A stretch of 64,000 nucleotides of DNA from Tistrella mobilis (GCF_041468085.1 NZ_CP121017.1:248001-312000); one strand, 5' to 3'; counted from the stretch's first letter, positions 25,045 to 33,450 are shown. The notes: a model not told the origin generated them from the sequence alone. Translations and numbers: made by a program.

Positions 25045-25940
25045 TGATGGGAGATAGGGTGTCGAGCTATTTTACGGATCGTGAATATGGGGCACGCCCT
25101 GCAACAATCGATGTCATTGGTGACCGTCTGTGGGCGGGTCTTTTCACCTTGATCGAGACGAGGATTGGCGATGGCTCGTTTGGCTTTCGCTTTCCGGAAC
25201 AGTGCCCCGACGGGAATGGTCCGTGCGGATGTGACGTCCAAGCCTTCAGCCGGGTGCTGGGCGCCGAGGTGCCGTGGATCGAATGGCCGTTCTCTGTGAA
25301 CGAAGTGCCCGATACGCCGGTGATCCTCGATCTGCTCGAGTTTTGCGCCAGCGCCGTCGGCGAGCCGATTCAAGGCAGTTATCATTCCTACTTCGGTCAC
25401 CATCACTTGAGCTGGAACCGGGACGGCGGCCTTGCTCGGTTCGTAGCCGACGTAAACCTCCTGTTTCGCCGGAACGCGATTGCGTATGAACTCACATCGA
25501 GCGGACAGGCCCGCCGGCTTCTCCCACAGCCGGTCGCCGATGTTCTCGGTTGGGCGATGTTTCATACCGGTGATGCGGAGACGGACCGCCTGCTCGAAGC
25601 CGCTCGCCAACGGTTTCTATCGCCCAAACCTGAAGACAGGCAGGACGCGCTGGAGAAACTGTGGGATGCCTTTGAACGGCTGAAGACACTGGAACCCGGC
25701 GCCAACAAGCGCGCTCAGGCCGAAGCGATGCTGGACCGTGTCGCCACGCCGGACTCTGGATTCCGGGAAGCCCTTGGGCGGGAGGCCGCTGAGCTGACCT
25801 CCATAGGGAACAGCTTTCGCATTCGTCATTCCGAGACGACCCAAGAAACCCTGACCTCTCTGGATCAGGTGGATTATCTGTTTACGCGGATGTTTGCATT
25901 TGTGCGTGTGATCCTGAGAGGGACCGGGCGTGGCGGATGA
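25044..25940 (+). CDS. AbiJ-NTD4 domain protein
   Basis: 298 residues. The sequence MSSYFTDR-type opening (VSSYFTDREYGARPATIDVI), GSFGFRFPEQCPDGNG, VILDLLEFCASAV, SYFGHHHLSWNRDGG, RNAIAYEL and LEKLWDAFERLKTLEPG matches the AbiJ N-terminal domain 4 family as I recall it. The end (FRIRHSETTQETLTSLDQVD, YLFTRMFAFVRVILR) is its usual tail. AbiJ proteins are abortive-infection factors; the mechanism is poorly known. Its ATG overlaps the AbiEii stop, and the next gene starts 11 bases before its own stop, so all four genes from abiEi onward may be one transcript. Confidence 0.75.
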   Translation: MMGDRVSSYFTDREYGARPATIDVIGDRLWAGLFTLIETRIGDGSFGFRFPEQCPDGNGPCGCDVQAFSRVLGAEVPWIEWPFSVNEVPDTPVILDLLEFCASAVGEPIQGSYHSYFGHHHLSWNRDGGLARFVADVNLLFRRNAIAYELTSSGQARRLLPQPVADVLGWAMFHTGDAETDRLLEAARQRFLSPKPEDRQDALEKLWDAFERLKTLEPGANKRAQAEAMLDRVATPDSGFREALGREAAELTSIGNSFRIRHSETTQETLTSLDQVDYLFTRMFAFVRVILRGTGRGG

Positions 25941-27252
25941 TCTTTATCGGCTTATCTTCGGAATTCTGCACGGGATGAGCCACGCCCAAATGAGTCAGGA
26001 GCCGGGGCTGGTCGCTGGGCTGGTCGTGCCGGCACCAGAGGGCTTCTCAAAACGGCAGCGTATCGAACTTGCGCTCGAAAACCTCACGCAGGCGGACTTG
26101 GCTCGACTGGCGCTCAAATTCGCTGCTGCTCGCAGCGACATCCCGCTTGATGAGGCGGGCCGCAAGGTGCTTGAGGCTGATGATCCACCGCTGACGCAGA
26201 TCACACGACGAGACGTCGCGCGGATTCTCGGCAACGACCTCGCCGGCGAGCGTAGCACCGTGGAGGTCGTCGAGAGCTACTTCCCGCTTTCCTCACCATT
26301 CGAAGCCCTTTTTGGCAGCAAAGGCCAGAGCCTGCGCGACCGCATCGCCCGGCACATGGATCACAATCCCGGCGATTGGTCGGTCGAACAACTGTTTGGA
26401 GAAATCGGGGCCTTCGATTGTTCCAGGGCCAGGTTCGGCGCCTTGCTCGAACAAGCTGTTCACCCCCTTTCCCGATCAGGTGATGAGCAGACGAAGACAG
26501 TCGAAGCGTTGAACAGGGTGCTCGCGCGGGATGGATATGAGCTTGCGCAGGATGGCGAGGTATCCGGCCATCCGCTTTTCAGTTTCCGCTCTCTGGTGCG
26601 GGGGGTTGGCGGCCGGCCGAAAAACCTGATCTTTGCGTCACGAGGACCGAAGCCGGAAATCGGCTTCGCCGATGCGATCAACAACGACATCGTCATTCTG
26701 TCCGGCGAAGAGAGCTGCCTGATCTACGACCGGCCGATCAGCGCGAGCGGCCTTCTGTGGTCGGAACTCGTTTCCTGGTGGGGCGACGTTACGCCCGGTG
26801 CTGATGCCGCAAGACTCGGAGCGCGTCTCCAGGAATCCCTGGCCTCGGATGCGGAACGCAAGCTTTTCGCGGCCTACTTCAAGGCTTATCGGTCTACCCT
26901 CGGCGAGGCGCTGCCCGCGCTGCTGCCGCAGGTCTACCTTCACTATGATCCTGCCGTCGTAAAAACCCTGCGTCACCGGCTTCCATTGCCGCGTCAACGC
27001 ATGGACTTCCTGCTTCTGTTACCCAGCCGTCAGCGCGTCGTGATTGAGGTCGACGGTAAGCACCATTTCTCGGAAAACGACCTTCCTTCATTGAAGGTCT
27101 ATGCCGATATGGTGTCGGCCGACCGCGAGCTGCGCCTTGCGGGATATGAGGTCTATCGGTTCGGTGCAAATGAACTGGTCGGTGACGGCGCCGAAGCGAA
27201 GATCAAGGATTTCTTCGACAAACTTTTTCGCCTGCATCGCATTCGCCAATGA
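25930..27252 (+). CDS. Predicted nuclease with C-terminal DUF559/Vsr-like domain
   Basis: 440 residues from a GTG overlapping the AbiJ-NTD4 gene. The C-terminal 110 residues carry RMDFLLLLPSRQRVVIEVDG followed by KHHFSE and YADMVSADRELRLAGYEVYR, the D...E-V-D-G-K layout of DUF559/Vsr-like PD-(D/E)xK nucleases. The first 310 residues are not recognised: an N-terminal helical part (LALENLTQADLARLALKFAA) and a beta-rich middle (LIFASRGPKPEIGFADAINN). It is probably the nuclease effector paired with the AbiJ-NTD4 protein. Confidence 0.7.
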   Translation: MADDLYRLIFGILHGMSHAQMSQEPGLVAGLVVPAPEGFSKRQRIELALENLTQADLARLALKFAAARSDIPLDEAGRKVLEADDPPLTQITRRDVARILGNDLAGERSTVEVVESYFPLSSPFEALFGSKGQSLRDRIARHMDHNPGDWSVEQLFGEIGAFDCSRARFGALLEQAVHPLSRSGDEQTKTVEALNRVLARDGYELAQDGEVSGHPLFSFRSLVRGVGGRPKNLIFASRGPKPEIGFADAINNDIVILSGEESCLIYDRPISASGLLWSELVSWWGDVTPGADAARLGARLQESLASDAERKLFAAYFKAYRSTLGEALPALLPQVYLHYDPAVVKTLRHRLPLPRQRMDFLLLLPSRQRVVIEVDGKHHFSENDLPSLKVYADMVSADRELRLAGYEVYRFGANELVGDGAEAKIKDFFDKLFRLHRIRQ

Positions 27253-27285
27253 ACTCACTCGCTGATCGGTTGGCGTATGATCAAA

Positions 27286-28170
27286 TCAGGGCGCATTCTC
27301 GATCTGGCGGGCAACCCATTGGGTATGTTCACGAGAGAACGCTCGCTCGGCTTCATTTACGAAGGCAGAAAACTTCTCTTCGCTGTCAATCGTGCCAAGC
27401 CGCGTCTGCAAGATGCCGATCTCGTGGGCGGTGAGGCTGTAGGCAGAAGCGAGTTCGTTGAATTTCTTCAGTTGGATCCAACCTATGGCGGAAGACGCTA
27501 TCACCAGCAAAGGTTCGGTTGGCCAAATCATCCATGGTGGATCATGGCGGATTCGGAGGAGAGCTAAAGCGATTGCGGCACCTTGAACGAGGACGCATAT
27601 CAATATCCATAGGCGAAAACGCTGCCTATTCCAGGTAACCTTTGCTACATACCATTCGCGTTGGTCCGTAATCCGGTCAGTATTATATCGTTGAACACGC
27701 TCTGCGAGAGGCAGAGCACGAACCGCATTCATTTCGTTGGTGATCTGATCGCCGGTTACCGGCCGACGGCTTATCGAGTCGCGGACGTGGCTGTTGGCAT
27801 CCAGAATCGCCCTCAGAAACTCCGAGAATTTCTCTGCTACTGTTGAGAGTTTCGGGGCATCTTCGAATGGCTCAGCTCGCATCATGTAACGCCAGGTTGA
27901 TGTCTTGATCGACTCCGCCAGCGCTCGGCACCCGTACCACTCTTTCTCAGGTTTTTGGACTGCCATATATAGTAGGAGACCCGTAGAGGCGGCCAGAACT
28001 AACGCATAAGCGATGTATAGATCAGGAGACGCTCCAAACCAAATAGAGATCGTCGCTGCGACAGTGAGCAGAAGGTACTGCAGCCGAATAAGCCTTAGAT
28101 AGGTGGACTGGGCATCGGCGGCGGAGCCGTCTGCCGAGCGGTACAGGGCGGGAAAACTATCAGGCGTCAT
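27286..28170 (-). CDS. SLATT-domain (DUF4231) membrane protein, likely effector
   Basis: 294 residues. Two membrane helices near the N-terminus (about 31-47 and 52-71) are followed by the SLATT hallmark W-x-x-x-RAxAExIKT-x-xW (EWYGCRALAESIKTSTWRYM, 77-96). A cytoplasmic helical part and a second pair of hydrophobic segments (about 186-206 and 220-235) follow. SLATT proteins are predicted pore-forming effectors of nucleotide-signal immune systems, often beside SLOG or TIR proteins. It is the last gene of an eight-gene operon and follows the MGGG-TIR gene by 17 bases. Likely output: membrane damage on activation. Confidence 0.8.
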   Translation of the reverse strand: MTPDSFPALYRSADGSAADAQSTYLRLIRLQYLLLTVAATISIWFGASPDLYIAYALVLAASTGLLLYMAVQKPEKEWYGCRALAESIKTSTWRYMMRAEPFEDAPKLSTVAEKFSEFLRAILDANSHVRDSISRRPVTGDQITNEMNAVRALPLAERVQRYNTDRITDQREWYVAKVTWNRQRFRLWILICVLVQGAAIALALLRIRHDPPWMIWPTEPLLVIASSAIGWIQLKKFNELASAYSLTAHEIGILQTRLGTIDSEEKFSAFVNEAERAFSREHTQWVARQIENAP

Positions 28171-28187
28171 ATCGACGGATCTCCGGG

Positions 28188-28655
28188 CTATTTCAGTTCA
28201 GCGGCCAATTGATTCCACTGGACGACTTTCACGCCGTGCTTCGCCACCCAAGGCGGATTTTGCCGTGGGGCGCCCCCCTTGGGGTGAACCGCCACCACCT
28301 TTTTCCCAAGAGCGAGGCTGGTCTCCACTTCCCAAGTCACCCAACGGCTTTGCGCAGTATTGTCGGAGATGTAGACGACACAAACAGATGAGCGCTCTAT
28401 CCGCTCGCTGATCTTTTGTTTGATATATTCTGCGCGTTCGCTGTCGTAGGGCTCGCGAACAGAATGATCGTTGAACTCGATATCACTGTTCTCGTTCTTC
28501 GCATGCGCGCGCAGAAGATTGACCTCGTCCATATCTTCGGTTGCAAAACTGATAAAGACATTTCGTTTGCCGCCCTGAAGCGCCGCCTTGGCTTTCTCCT
28601 CCAGGGACCGAATGTCGCCTAACCTGCTCCAGCTCCCGCTACTCCCGCCGCCCAT
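28188..28655 (-). CDS. TIR-domain protein (ThsB-like) with Gly-rich N-terminus
   Basis: 155 residues. The start MGGGSSGSWSRLGD has a GAGGGGG ribosome site 6 bases upstream and begins 1 base after the QueC-like stop; an ATG 9 codons earlier has no such site. Residues about 28-155 are a TIR fold: RNVFISFATEDMDEVNLLR, EYIKQKISERIERSSVCVVY, then TAQSRWVTWEVETSLALGKK with the likely catalytic Glu, and KVVAVHPKGG. ThsB-type TIRs make NAD-derived signals. After Met removal the N-terminus would be Gly-Gly-Gly, a possible substrate for the neighbouring QueC-like enzyme (inference). Confidence 0.85.
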   Translation of the reverse strand: MGGGSSGSWSRLGDIRSLEEKAKAALQGGKRNVFISFATEDMDEVNLLRAHAKNENSDIEFNDHSVREPYDSERAEYIKQKISERIERSSVCVVYISDNTAQSRWVTWEVETSLALGKKVVAVHPKGGAPRQNPPWVAKHGVKVVQWNQLAAELK

Positions 28656-28656
28656 A

Positions 28657-29247
28657 TCAGACCCCCTCAGCCTTGAATTCATTACATGCTATGCACGCTC
28701 CACAAGGTGTTTCACCCCCGAGATGACAGGAATAAGTGCCCTCGATGCCTTTAAGCGTCGCGAGTTCGATGACTTCCTGCTTGTGGAACGACGAGAGCGG
28801 TGCAAGGACCTTTATTTCACGCCCCATGCTCCTTGCGATCATTGCCTCCGCCTCCTGCAAGAACGCCGATGTCTGGTCAGGAAACAGGCTGGTTTCCTCA
28901 TGGAGGAGTCCAATCGATATCGCATCGGCGTCGCGCTGAAATGCGTAGGCTGCTGCTACAAGCAGAAAGAGGAGATTTCGACCAGGAGTAAACGCATCCT
29001 CCAGCACTCGCTGGTTCGGGTCCGTCAACCCGGACTTAATGAGGCGGCCATAGCCCGACAGGTCGGCCACCTCCAAATCTGGTAGCTGCAACTTGGCCAT
29101 CGCTGACCGGCAAGCCGCGTGCTCTCGATCGCGGGATCGCTGCCCATAGTCGATGAAAATCGGATATTGCTGAATCCCTTCCTCTTTTGCGAGGTAGGCG
29201 ACCAGCGTGGAATCAAGCCCACCGGAAACGAGAGTGACAATGCTCAT
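28657..29247 (-). CDS. QueC-like enzyme (Cap9-type, 7-cyano-7-deazaguanine synthase family)
   Basis: 196 residues. The PP-loop ATPase motif SGGLDSTLVAYLA (8-20) and the C-terminal zinc site with four cysteines (YSCHLGGETPCGACIACNEF) match QueC, which converts CDG to preQ0 with ATP and ammonia. QueC-like proteins also occur as Cap9 in type IV CBASS, where they act on a protein or nucleotide partner rather than in tRNA queuosine synthesis. No queD, queE or folE is nearby, so CDG would come from the host pathway. ATG overlaps the OGG-like stop (ATGA). The start was set at the QueC N-terminus (MSIVTLVSGG). Confidence 0.88.
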   Translation of the reverse strand: MSIVTLVSGGLDSTLVAYLAKEEGIQQYPIFIDYGQRSRDREHAACRSAMAKLQLPDLEVADLSGYGRLIKSGLTDPNQRVLEDAFTPGRNLLFLLVAAAYAFQRDADAISIGLLHEETSLFPDQTSAFLQEAEAMIARSMGREIKVLAPLSSFHKQEVIELATLKGIEGTYSCHLGGETPCGACIACNEFKAEGV

Positions 29248-29951
29248 GCTAACGCGCGCTCCGTATCTTGAGAACCCGCAACCCGCATCACTATCCAGAT
29301 CGCCCAATCCATAAGGCCGACTGCAAATCCGAGCCTATTTGCATGTGAAATCAGTTTATCTTCTTGCATGTGATAGTGTGAAAGCTTCGAGATGGCTCGG
29401 CCGGCCCCTGTGTAGAGTCCAATAATCGTCATGTAGTTCAATACGTGGCGATCCAGGACTGCGAGATCGTAGCTGATACCTGCGTTACGCAGGAACATAC
29501 TCGCCTGCTTTGGCCCGATTCCAGCTACGTTCGACACAAGCCACGAGCGAGCGGTTGCCGCATCTCCGAAGGCATGCACGAGTGAGCACAGGTCCCCGCT
29601 TTCCTGCGAGACCGATTCGCGCGCAGAGGCCAATTGCATCGACTTTGATCGAGGAAAGCGATAATTTCGAAGGCTGCCGTTCACCAGTACAGGTTGACGG
29701 AGAACCCCGAGGATTTCATCGGCGAGTTCGGCCCGGGGTGCCGATGTGTTGAGGAGAAGCTGCCGTTTATCCAAAGCATCGGCGGTGGCTACGGCAAGCC
29801 CATACGGTACTTGACTGCTGAGCAGGCAGCATGAGAGTTCCCACCAGAGATTTCGCTCGTCAAGCGCACTCTGAGAGCGCTTAGCCCGCTCTTCAATCTC
29901 CGGGCATATTGCGGCAACGGCGTGCTCCAGCCTGGCAGCATCGTTTCTCAT
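29244..29951 (-). CDS. OGG-like N-glycosylase/DNA lyase (Cap11-type)
   Basis: 235 residues. A helix-hairpin-helix with VAGIGPKQASMFLRNAGISY contains the Lys at the place of OGG1 Lys249, and VLDRHVLNYM gives the catalytic Asp. The N-terminal part (WWELSCCLLSSQVPYGLAVA) is the usual helical start of small bacterial and archaeal OGG2 enzymes. OGG2 removes 8-oxoguanine, but this family also appears as Cap11 in type IV CBASS beside QueC- and TGT-like genes, as here. Overlaps its neighbours at both ends by 4 bases. Whether it acts on DNA or a modified nucleobase is unknown. Confidence 0.85.
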   Translation of the reverse strand: MRNDAARLEHAVAAICPEIEERAKRSQSALDERNLWWELSCCLLSSQVPYGLAVATADALDKRQLLLNTSAPRAELADEILGVLRQPVLVNGSLRNYRFPRSKSMQLASARESVSQESGDLCSLVHAFGDAATARSWLVSNVAGIGPKQASMFLRNAGISYDLAVLDRHVLNYMTIIGLYTGAGRAISKLSHYHMQEDKLISHANRLGFAVGLMDWAIWIVMRVAGSQDTERALA

Positions 29952-31351
29952 CTGAACAAATCCGGCATTTGATCCCTAAGTTGTTTTGAATTGGATTGGC
30001 CCAACAGGCCGACGGCAAATGCTTCTAAGCGATTTGTTGAAGCGGCAGCCTGCAAGTCGTGGGTTAGCTCCCGATAGTAGTCCAAATTATGGAAGGCAAC
30101 TTTACCTGCGTAGTCTATATTATCGTCGGAGAGCGCAGAAACAGTGATGGCCGAAGCCGCCATCTGCGCCTGGTATGCGAAAAAATCGAAATGTTGGTAG
30201 TGATTTAATCTGTGCTGCTGTCGGTCAACGGCAACCCGGCACCACTCTAACCCATCGAAGCTGTCTGCTCCAGCTGCCGTTAGGATCGCTATACTCCATG
30301 GATTTCCCGTACCCAAGAGATGGATCGGCTGATAAAAGGATAAGCGATCAAGCTCGTTCCGGACGCGCCTCATGGTCTGTGCGCGCTGGATCAGCCCTCG
30401 GCCCAACTCGCGCTCCGCCAGCGCGATCATCGGTGGCTGGAGCTGGTCGGCGACATCCCGCACGACCTCGGGGAGAATAGTAAGATCGTACCCTTTCGAC
30501 CTAGTGGCGGGAGCATGAATGATTGGAAGGACGGGGGCTTTGGTGAACTTCCTGTCTCGTTCGACCGCTGCAATGACTTGCCCAACCGCACGCTTTCTGT
30601 CCCTCGACGGATCCATCTCGTCGAAGCAATACACCCAATCGTGTGAAATCCCTTCCAGCGCCAATTCGAAATCTTGGGGCTTCCAGCTGTCGTCGTCGCG
30701 TCGCGTCGCTTCATAATTGCCTGAATCGACGAGGACAAATCCGCCTTGCGCGCGGATACGCTTCAGCTCCTGCTGGATACCTCGAGGGCGGCGGGGTGGA
30801 AACAGGTCGTAGGCGGAGACAAGGACCGTCGATGTACCGAAGAGACGAAGAGCCTTAAGAGCTTCGAGAGGAACGAGTTGTGTCTCGTGTGATGACACGG
30901 AGAGGAACAAGCTCGGAAGGGGGACTCTACCCGCAGCGATGGCTGATGGGCGGGTTGGCGCCATCCTCGGCGGGACGACAGTCGAAATCTTGCGCATCAG
31001 GTGCTGGATACCAGGATGATCGTCTTCTCCGGTCCAGCCCAGAAGATCAACCGCACTATAGCCGTTAAAGCCGTACGGCGCATTTGTCGGAATGATCTTA
31101 GCGGGAATAATCGGAATATTATATTGCTCAGCTAAGCGGAGTTCGTCCTTTACATTACTCTTGTCCTTAGCTGTCGGCGACCAGAGCGGAACGACGCATT
31201 TTGTATTCTGGATTTCACGTTCGATCACGGTCGAGAAGTCGCCGACGATTTTATCGTCCCACCAAACATCCCATCGGGTTGAAAGTGTTTTTACTAATCT
31301 CTCCGCCTGTCCGACATCTTCTCGTGAATAGACTATGTAGACGTCTGACAT
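29948..31351 (-). CDS. TIR domain fused to tRNA-guanine transglycosylase-like domain (Cap10-type)
   Basis: 467 residues. Residues 1-125 are a TIR domain: SDVYIVYSREDVGQAERLVK, WDVWWDDKIV, then VVPLWSPTAKDKSNVKDELR with the expected Glu. Residues about 145-440 resemble TGT: FVLVDSGNYEA with the pocket Asp, YCFDEMDPS, LPIIHAPATRSKGYD, and IHLLGTGNPWSIAILTAAGA then DSFDGLEWCR, placing the nucleophile-like Asp. The usual TGT zinc cysteines are absent. TGT-like Cap10 accompanies QueC and OGG in type IV CBASS; a TIR fusion is not part of that standard layout. GGGGGGAG lies 10 bases before the ATG. Confidence 0.82.
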   Translation of the reverse strand: MSDVYIVYSREDVGQAERLVKTLSTRWDVWWDDKIVGDFSTVIEREIQNTKCVVPLWSPTAKDKSNVKDELRLAEQYNIPIIPAKIIPTNAPYGFNGYSAVDLLGWTGEDDHPGIQHLMRKISTVVPPRMAPTRPSAIAAGRVPLPSLFLSVSSHETQLVPLEALKALRLFGTSTVLVSAYDLFPPRRPRGIQQELKRIRAQGGFVLVDSGNYEATRRDDDSWKPQDFELALEGISHDWVYCFDEMDPSRDRKRAVGQVIAAVERDRKFTKAPVLPIIHAPATRSKGYDLTILPEVVRDVADQLQPPMIALAERELGRGLIQRAQTMRRVRNELDRLSFYQPIHLLGTGNPWSIAILTAAGADSFDGLEWCRVAVDRQQHRLNHYQHFDFFAYQAQMAASAITVSALSDDNIDYAGKVAFHNLDYYRELTHDLQAAASTNRLEAFAVGLLGQSNSKQLRDQMPDLFR

Positions 31352-31395
31352 ACGTAATTACTCCCCCCAGAGTAGTGAATCAGAAGTCTCACAAA

Positions 31396-32574
31396 TTATG
31401 CGTCGCCGCAACTGTCTAGGCTACGGCAAGATGCACGAGGCCAGGCAGCTCGGTACAAAGACGAGGCGAAGTCGGGAACAATCGTAACGCCGAGATCGGA
31501 GAGTGCAGCGATATCGGACCGCTGCTCCTCGTCCAGTATTACAATATTTTGGTGAGATCGCGTTGCGCAGAGTCGTCGAATTTCCGTTGTGCTCAATCCG
31601 TCCGCCACTAGAAGTGAAGGTGCATTTTCGAGGAATGAATCTGGGACCTCATCGAGTTGAGGTGAGAGCACTTCAACACCAAGCTCTTTCAGGCGGAAGC
31701 GCGCCTCCTCAAGCGTATACCGCCTTCCGATTGTAGATGTTGAGCCATGCAGAACAATCCGGTTTGGTGCCTGCCCTGTTATGGGCTCGCGGCTACTGAG
31801 CAAGTCGGTTTGCACCGGAAGGGTCATTGTCTCACAGTAGGCGGACACCGATCGGGAGGCGAGGTCCGCGGCTTCGGCCGCGGAAGTTCCGGCTTCGCCC
31901 CAATGATATGCAAACACGGCACTGAAGACATCCCCTGTTCCGATCTTGAAGACCCGAGATGAATAATATGCGGGAATGGTATTAGGTTCGGCATGACGCT
32001 CAAAGACGGTGACCCCCCGCACCCCTCTTTTTACGACTATCACAGTCACCCGATCGCCATGCGACATGGCTTTCGCGGCGGCAGTCGCCAAGTCGGTGCA
32101 ACCCGCATAGCGGCAGAGCTCTAGCTCATTCATAACCAAAGCAAGCCGTTTCGCTGTCGAGCCATTGGCTCCAAATGGCTCAGGACGGACAGCTGTCTGA
32201 GGATCGTAAATCGCGCGGACAGCGTGCACGATGGCAGATCCTTCCAGGAACCCGAATCTCAGGACCACATCTCCCGAAACATGTATCGGAGGCTGCTGAG
32301 GAAATGACCCAGGTCGCGGCTCGATGTGTGGTTGAGACAGTGGGTGGAAGTACGCAAATGCGATCGCAATATCGGAATGGGTGCGGGATAGCCGCACACC
32401 GAGGTCCGACAGTTCGTCCGCTCCCGGGCTGCTCTCGTCCCGTGCATAGGTGTGAAGAGTGCTCCCTGGCGAAAGAGCACTGACGGCTGCCGCCGCGCGC
32501 CCGCCCGAGCCAAACTGTGCGTTCCACTTCGGCGTTTCGCACAATTCGCGATATAGTCCACCTGCGATTTGCAT
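31396..32574 (-). CDS. PfkB-family kinase with NDT-like C-terminal domain
   Basis: 392 residues. The first 280 residues are a ribokinase/PfkB fold: FGSGGRAAAAVSAL near the start, VIVVKRGVRGVTVFERH, then FKIGTGDVFSAVFAYHW with the catalytic Asp in a GTGD motif. Residues about 285-385 (RIVLHGSTSTIGRRYTLEEA, RFRLKELGVEVLSPQLDE, LLVADGLSTTEIRRL) resemble nucleoside 2-deoxyribosyltransferases, without the usual clear catalytic Glu. Such fusions suggest handling of nucleosides. It lies between an NDT-like gene (15-base gap) and the TIR-TGT gene (44-base gap), in the same operon. Confidence 0.75.
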   Translation of the reverse strand: MQIAGGLYRELCETPKWNAQFGSGGRAAAAVSALSPGSTLHTYARDESSPGADELSDLGVRLSRTHSDIAIAFAYFHPLSQPHIEPRPGSFPQQPPIHVSGDVVLRFGFLEGSAIVHAVRAIYDPQTAVRPEPFGANGSTAKRLALVMNELELCRYAGCTDLATAAAKAMSHGDRVTVIVVKRGVRGVTVFERHAEPNTIPAYYSSRVFKIGTGDVFSAVFAYHWGEAGTSAAEAADLASRSVSAYCETMTLPVQTDLLSSREPITGQAPNRIVLHGSTSTIGRRYTLEEARFRLKELGVEVLSPQLDEVPDSFLENAPSLLVADGLSTTEIRRLCATRSHQNIVILDEEQRSDIAALSDLGVTIVPDFASSLYRAAWPRASCRSLDSCGDA

Positions 32575-32589
32575 GATGCATACGTCCAG

Positions 32590-33417
32590 CTAATGGCCGA
32601 TGATTGTCTGCATGCGGGCTAGTAGCGTCGCGGACAACTCGGCCCGACCTTGGTCGTTGTTGAGGTAGCGCACATATCGGAGATGGCGCAGGTCGAACGG
32701 GATATCGTGATCGCTTTGTGCAATGAGGATGACCTCTCGACCTAAGGTGTGTGCAATCCCGGCTTCGTAAAATACATTCGGATTTCGACCTGAGCAGTCA
32801 CAGATCACGATGCGCGAACGATCAATCAGGGAAACGACATCCTGAATAATTGACGCATTCTCCCAGATGTCGTCCGCCCGTCGGCAACGAAGTCCGACAC
32901 CTTGAGCAGCGTTTCGGATAGCATCAAAAACAGGATTAAACGCCGCATCGAAGGGCATCATGGCGGATGCAAGATGGGGGTCTAAATTCTCATGCTCGGC
33001 CAATGGGAAGACCGTTGGCCGCTGTCGCCGGGGGCGTACCTGGCGAAGTAAAAAGCGGTACAAGTCGACCTCTTTCACGGCCCAATGGTTGCGAGAGAAT
33101 TCGAAATCTCGGGGCATGTCCAGTTCAGCCCGGCTATCATAAAGCAGCGAGTTTGTTAGGGGAGGAACGTCGGGGTCAAAGCTTACCTCGAGTGAGACTT
33201 CGCCCCCTACGATGCGCGCCCGGTTTATCTGCCCGACATACGCGGACTCATCGCCGGTCCCCTCTTCGCAGAAGAGACAAGGCAGAGCCGTAAGTTTGTC
33301 CAGAAGTGGCGTATTGTTCAATCTGAATAGTTCGGCGATATGCGCTTCCGTATATTCGAACATCCGGCCGATCGGCACAGTGACTCTTCCCGATGGCCAA
33401 TCAGCATTAAACATCAA
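32590..33417 (-). CDS. Protein with nucleoside-deoxyribosyltransferase/TIR-like C-terminal domain
   Basis: 275 residues. The C-terminal 125 residues have the pattern ASAMMPFDAAFNPVFDAIRN, LRCRRADDIWENASIIQDVV, IVICDCSGRNPNVFYEAGIA, HTLGREVILIAQSDHDIPFD and LRYVRYL, typical of a large family of NDT-like/TIR-related nucleotide-binding domains common in defence loci. The N-terminal half (VTVPIGRMFEYTEAHIAELF; PCLFCEEGTGDESAYVG; ELDMPRDFEFSRNHW) is of unknown fold and may sense something. Ribosome site is weak; the start could be the second Met or an upstream TTG. Confidence 0.7.
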   Translation of the reverse strand: MMFNADWPSGRVTVPIGRMFEYTEAHIAELFRLNNTPLLDKLTALPCLFCEEGTGDESAYVGQINRARIVGGEVSLEVSFDPDVPPLTNSLLYDSRAELDMPRDFEFSRNHWAVKEVDLYRFLLRQVRPRRQRPTVFPLAEHENLDPHLASAMMPFDAAFNPVFDAIRNAAQGVGLRCRRADDIWENASIIQDVVSLIDRSRIVICDCSGRNPNVFYEAGIAHTLGREVILIAQSDHDIPFDLRHLRYVRYLNNDQGRAELSATLLARMQTIIGH

Positions 33418-33450
33418 AAGATTGAAAATCGACGTCCCCTCCGCGTTAAA

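Noticed and set aside
28657-29247. QueC-like gene as part of queuosine or Dpd DNA-modification pathway
   Set aside because: No queD, queE, folE or DpdB/C-type genes are near, and the TGT-like partner is TIR-fused without the zinc site.
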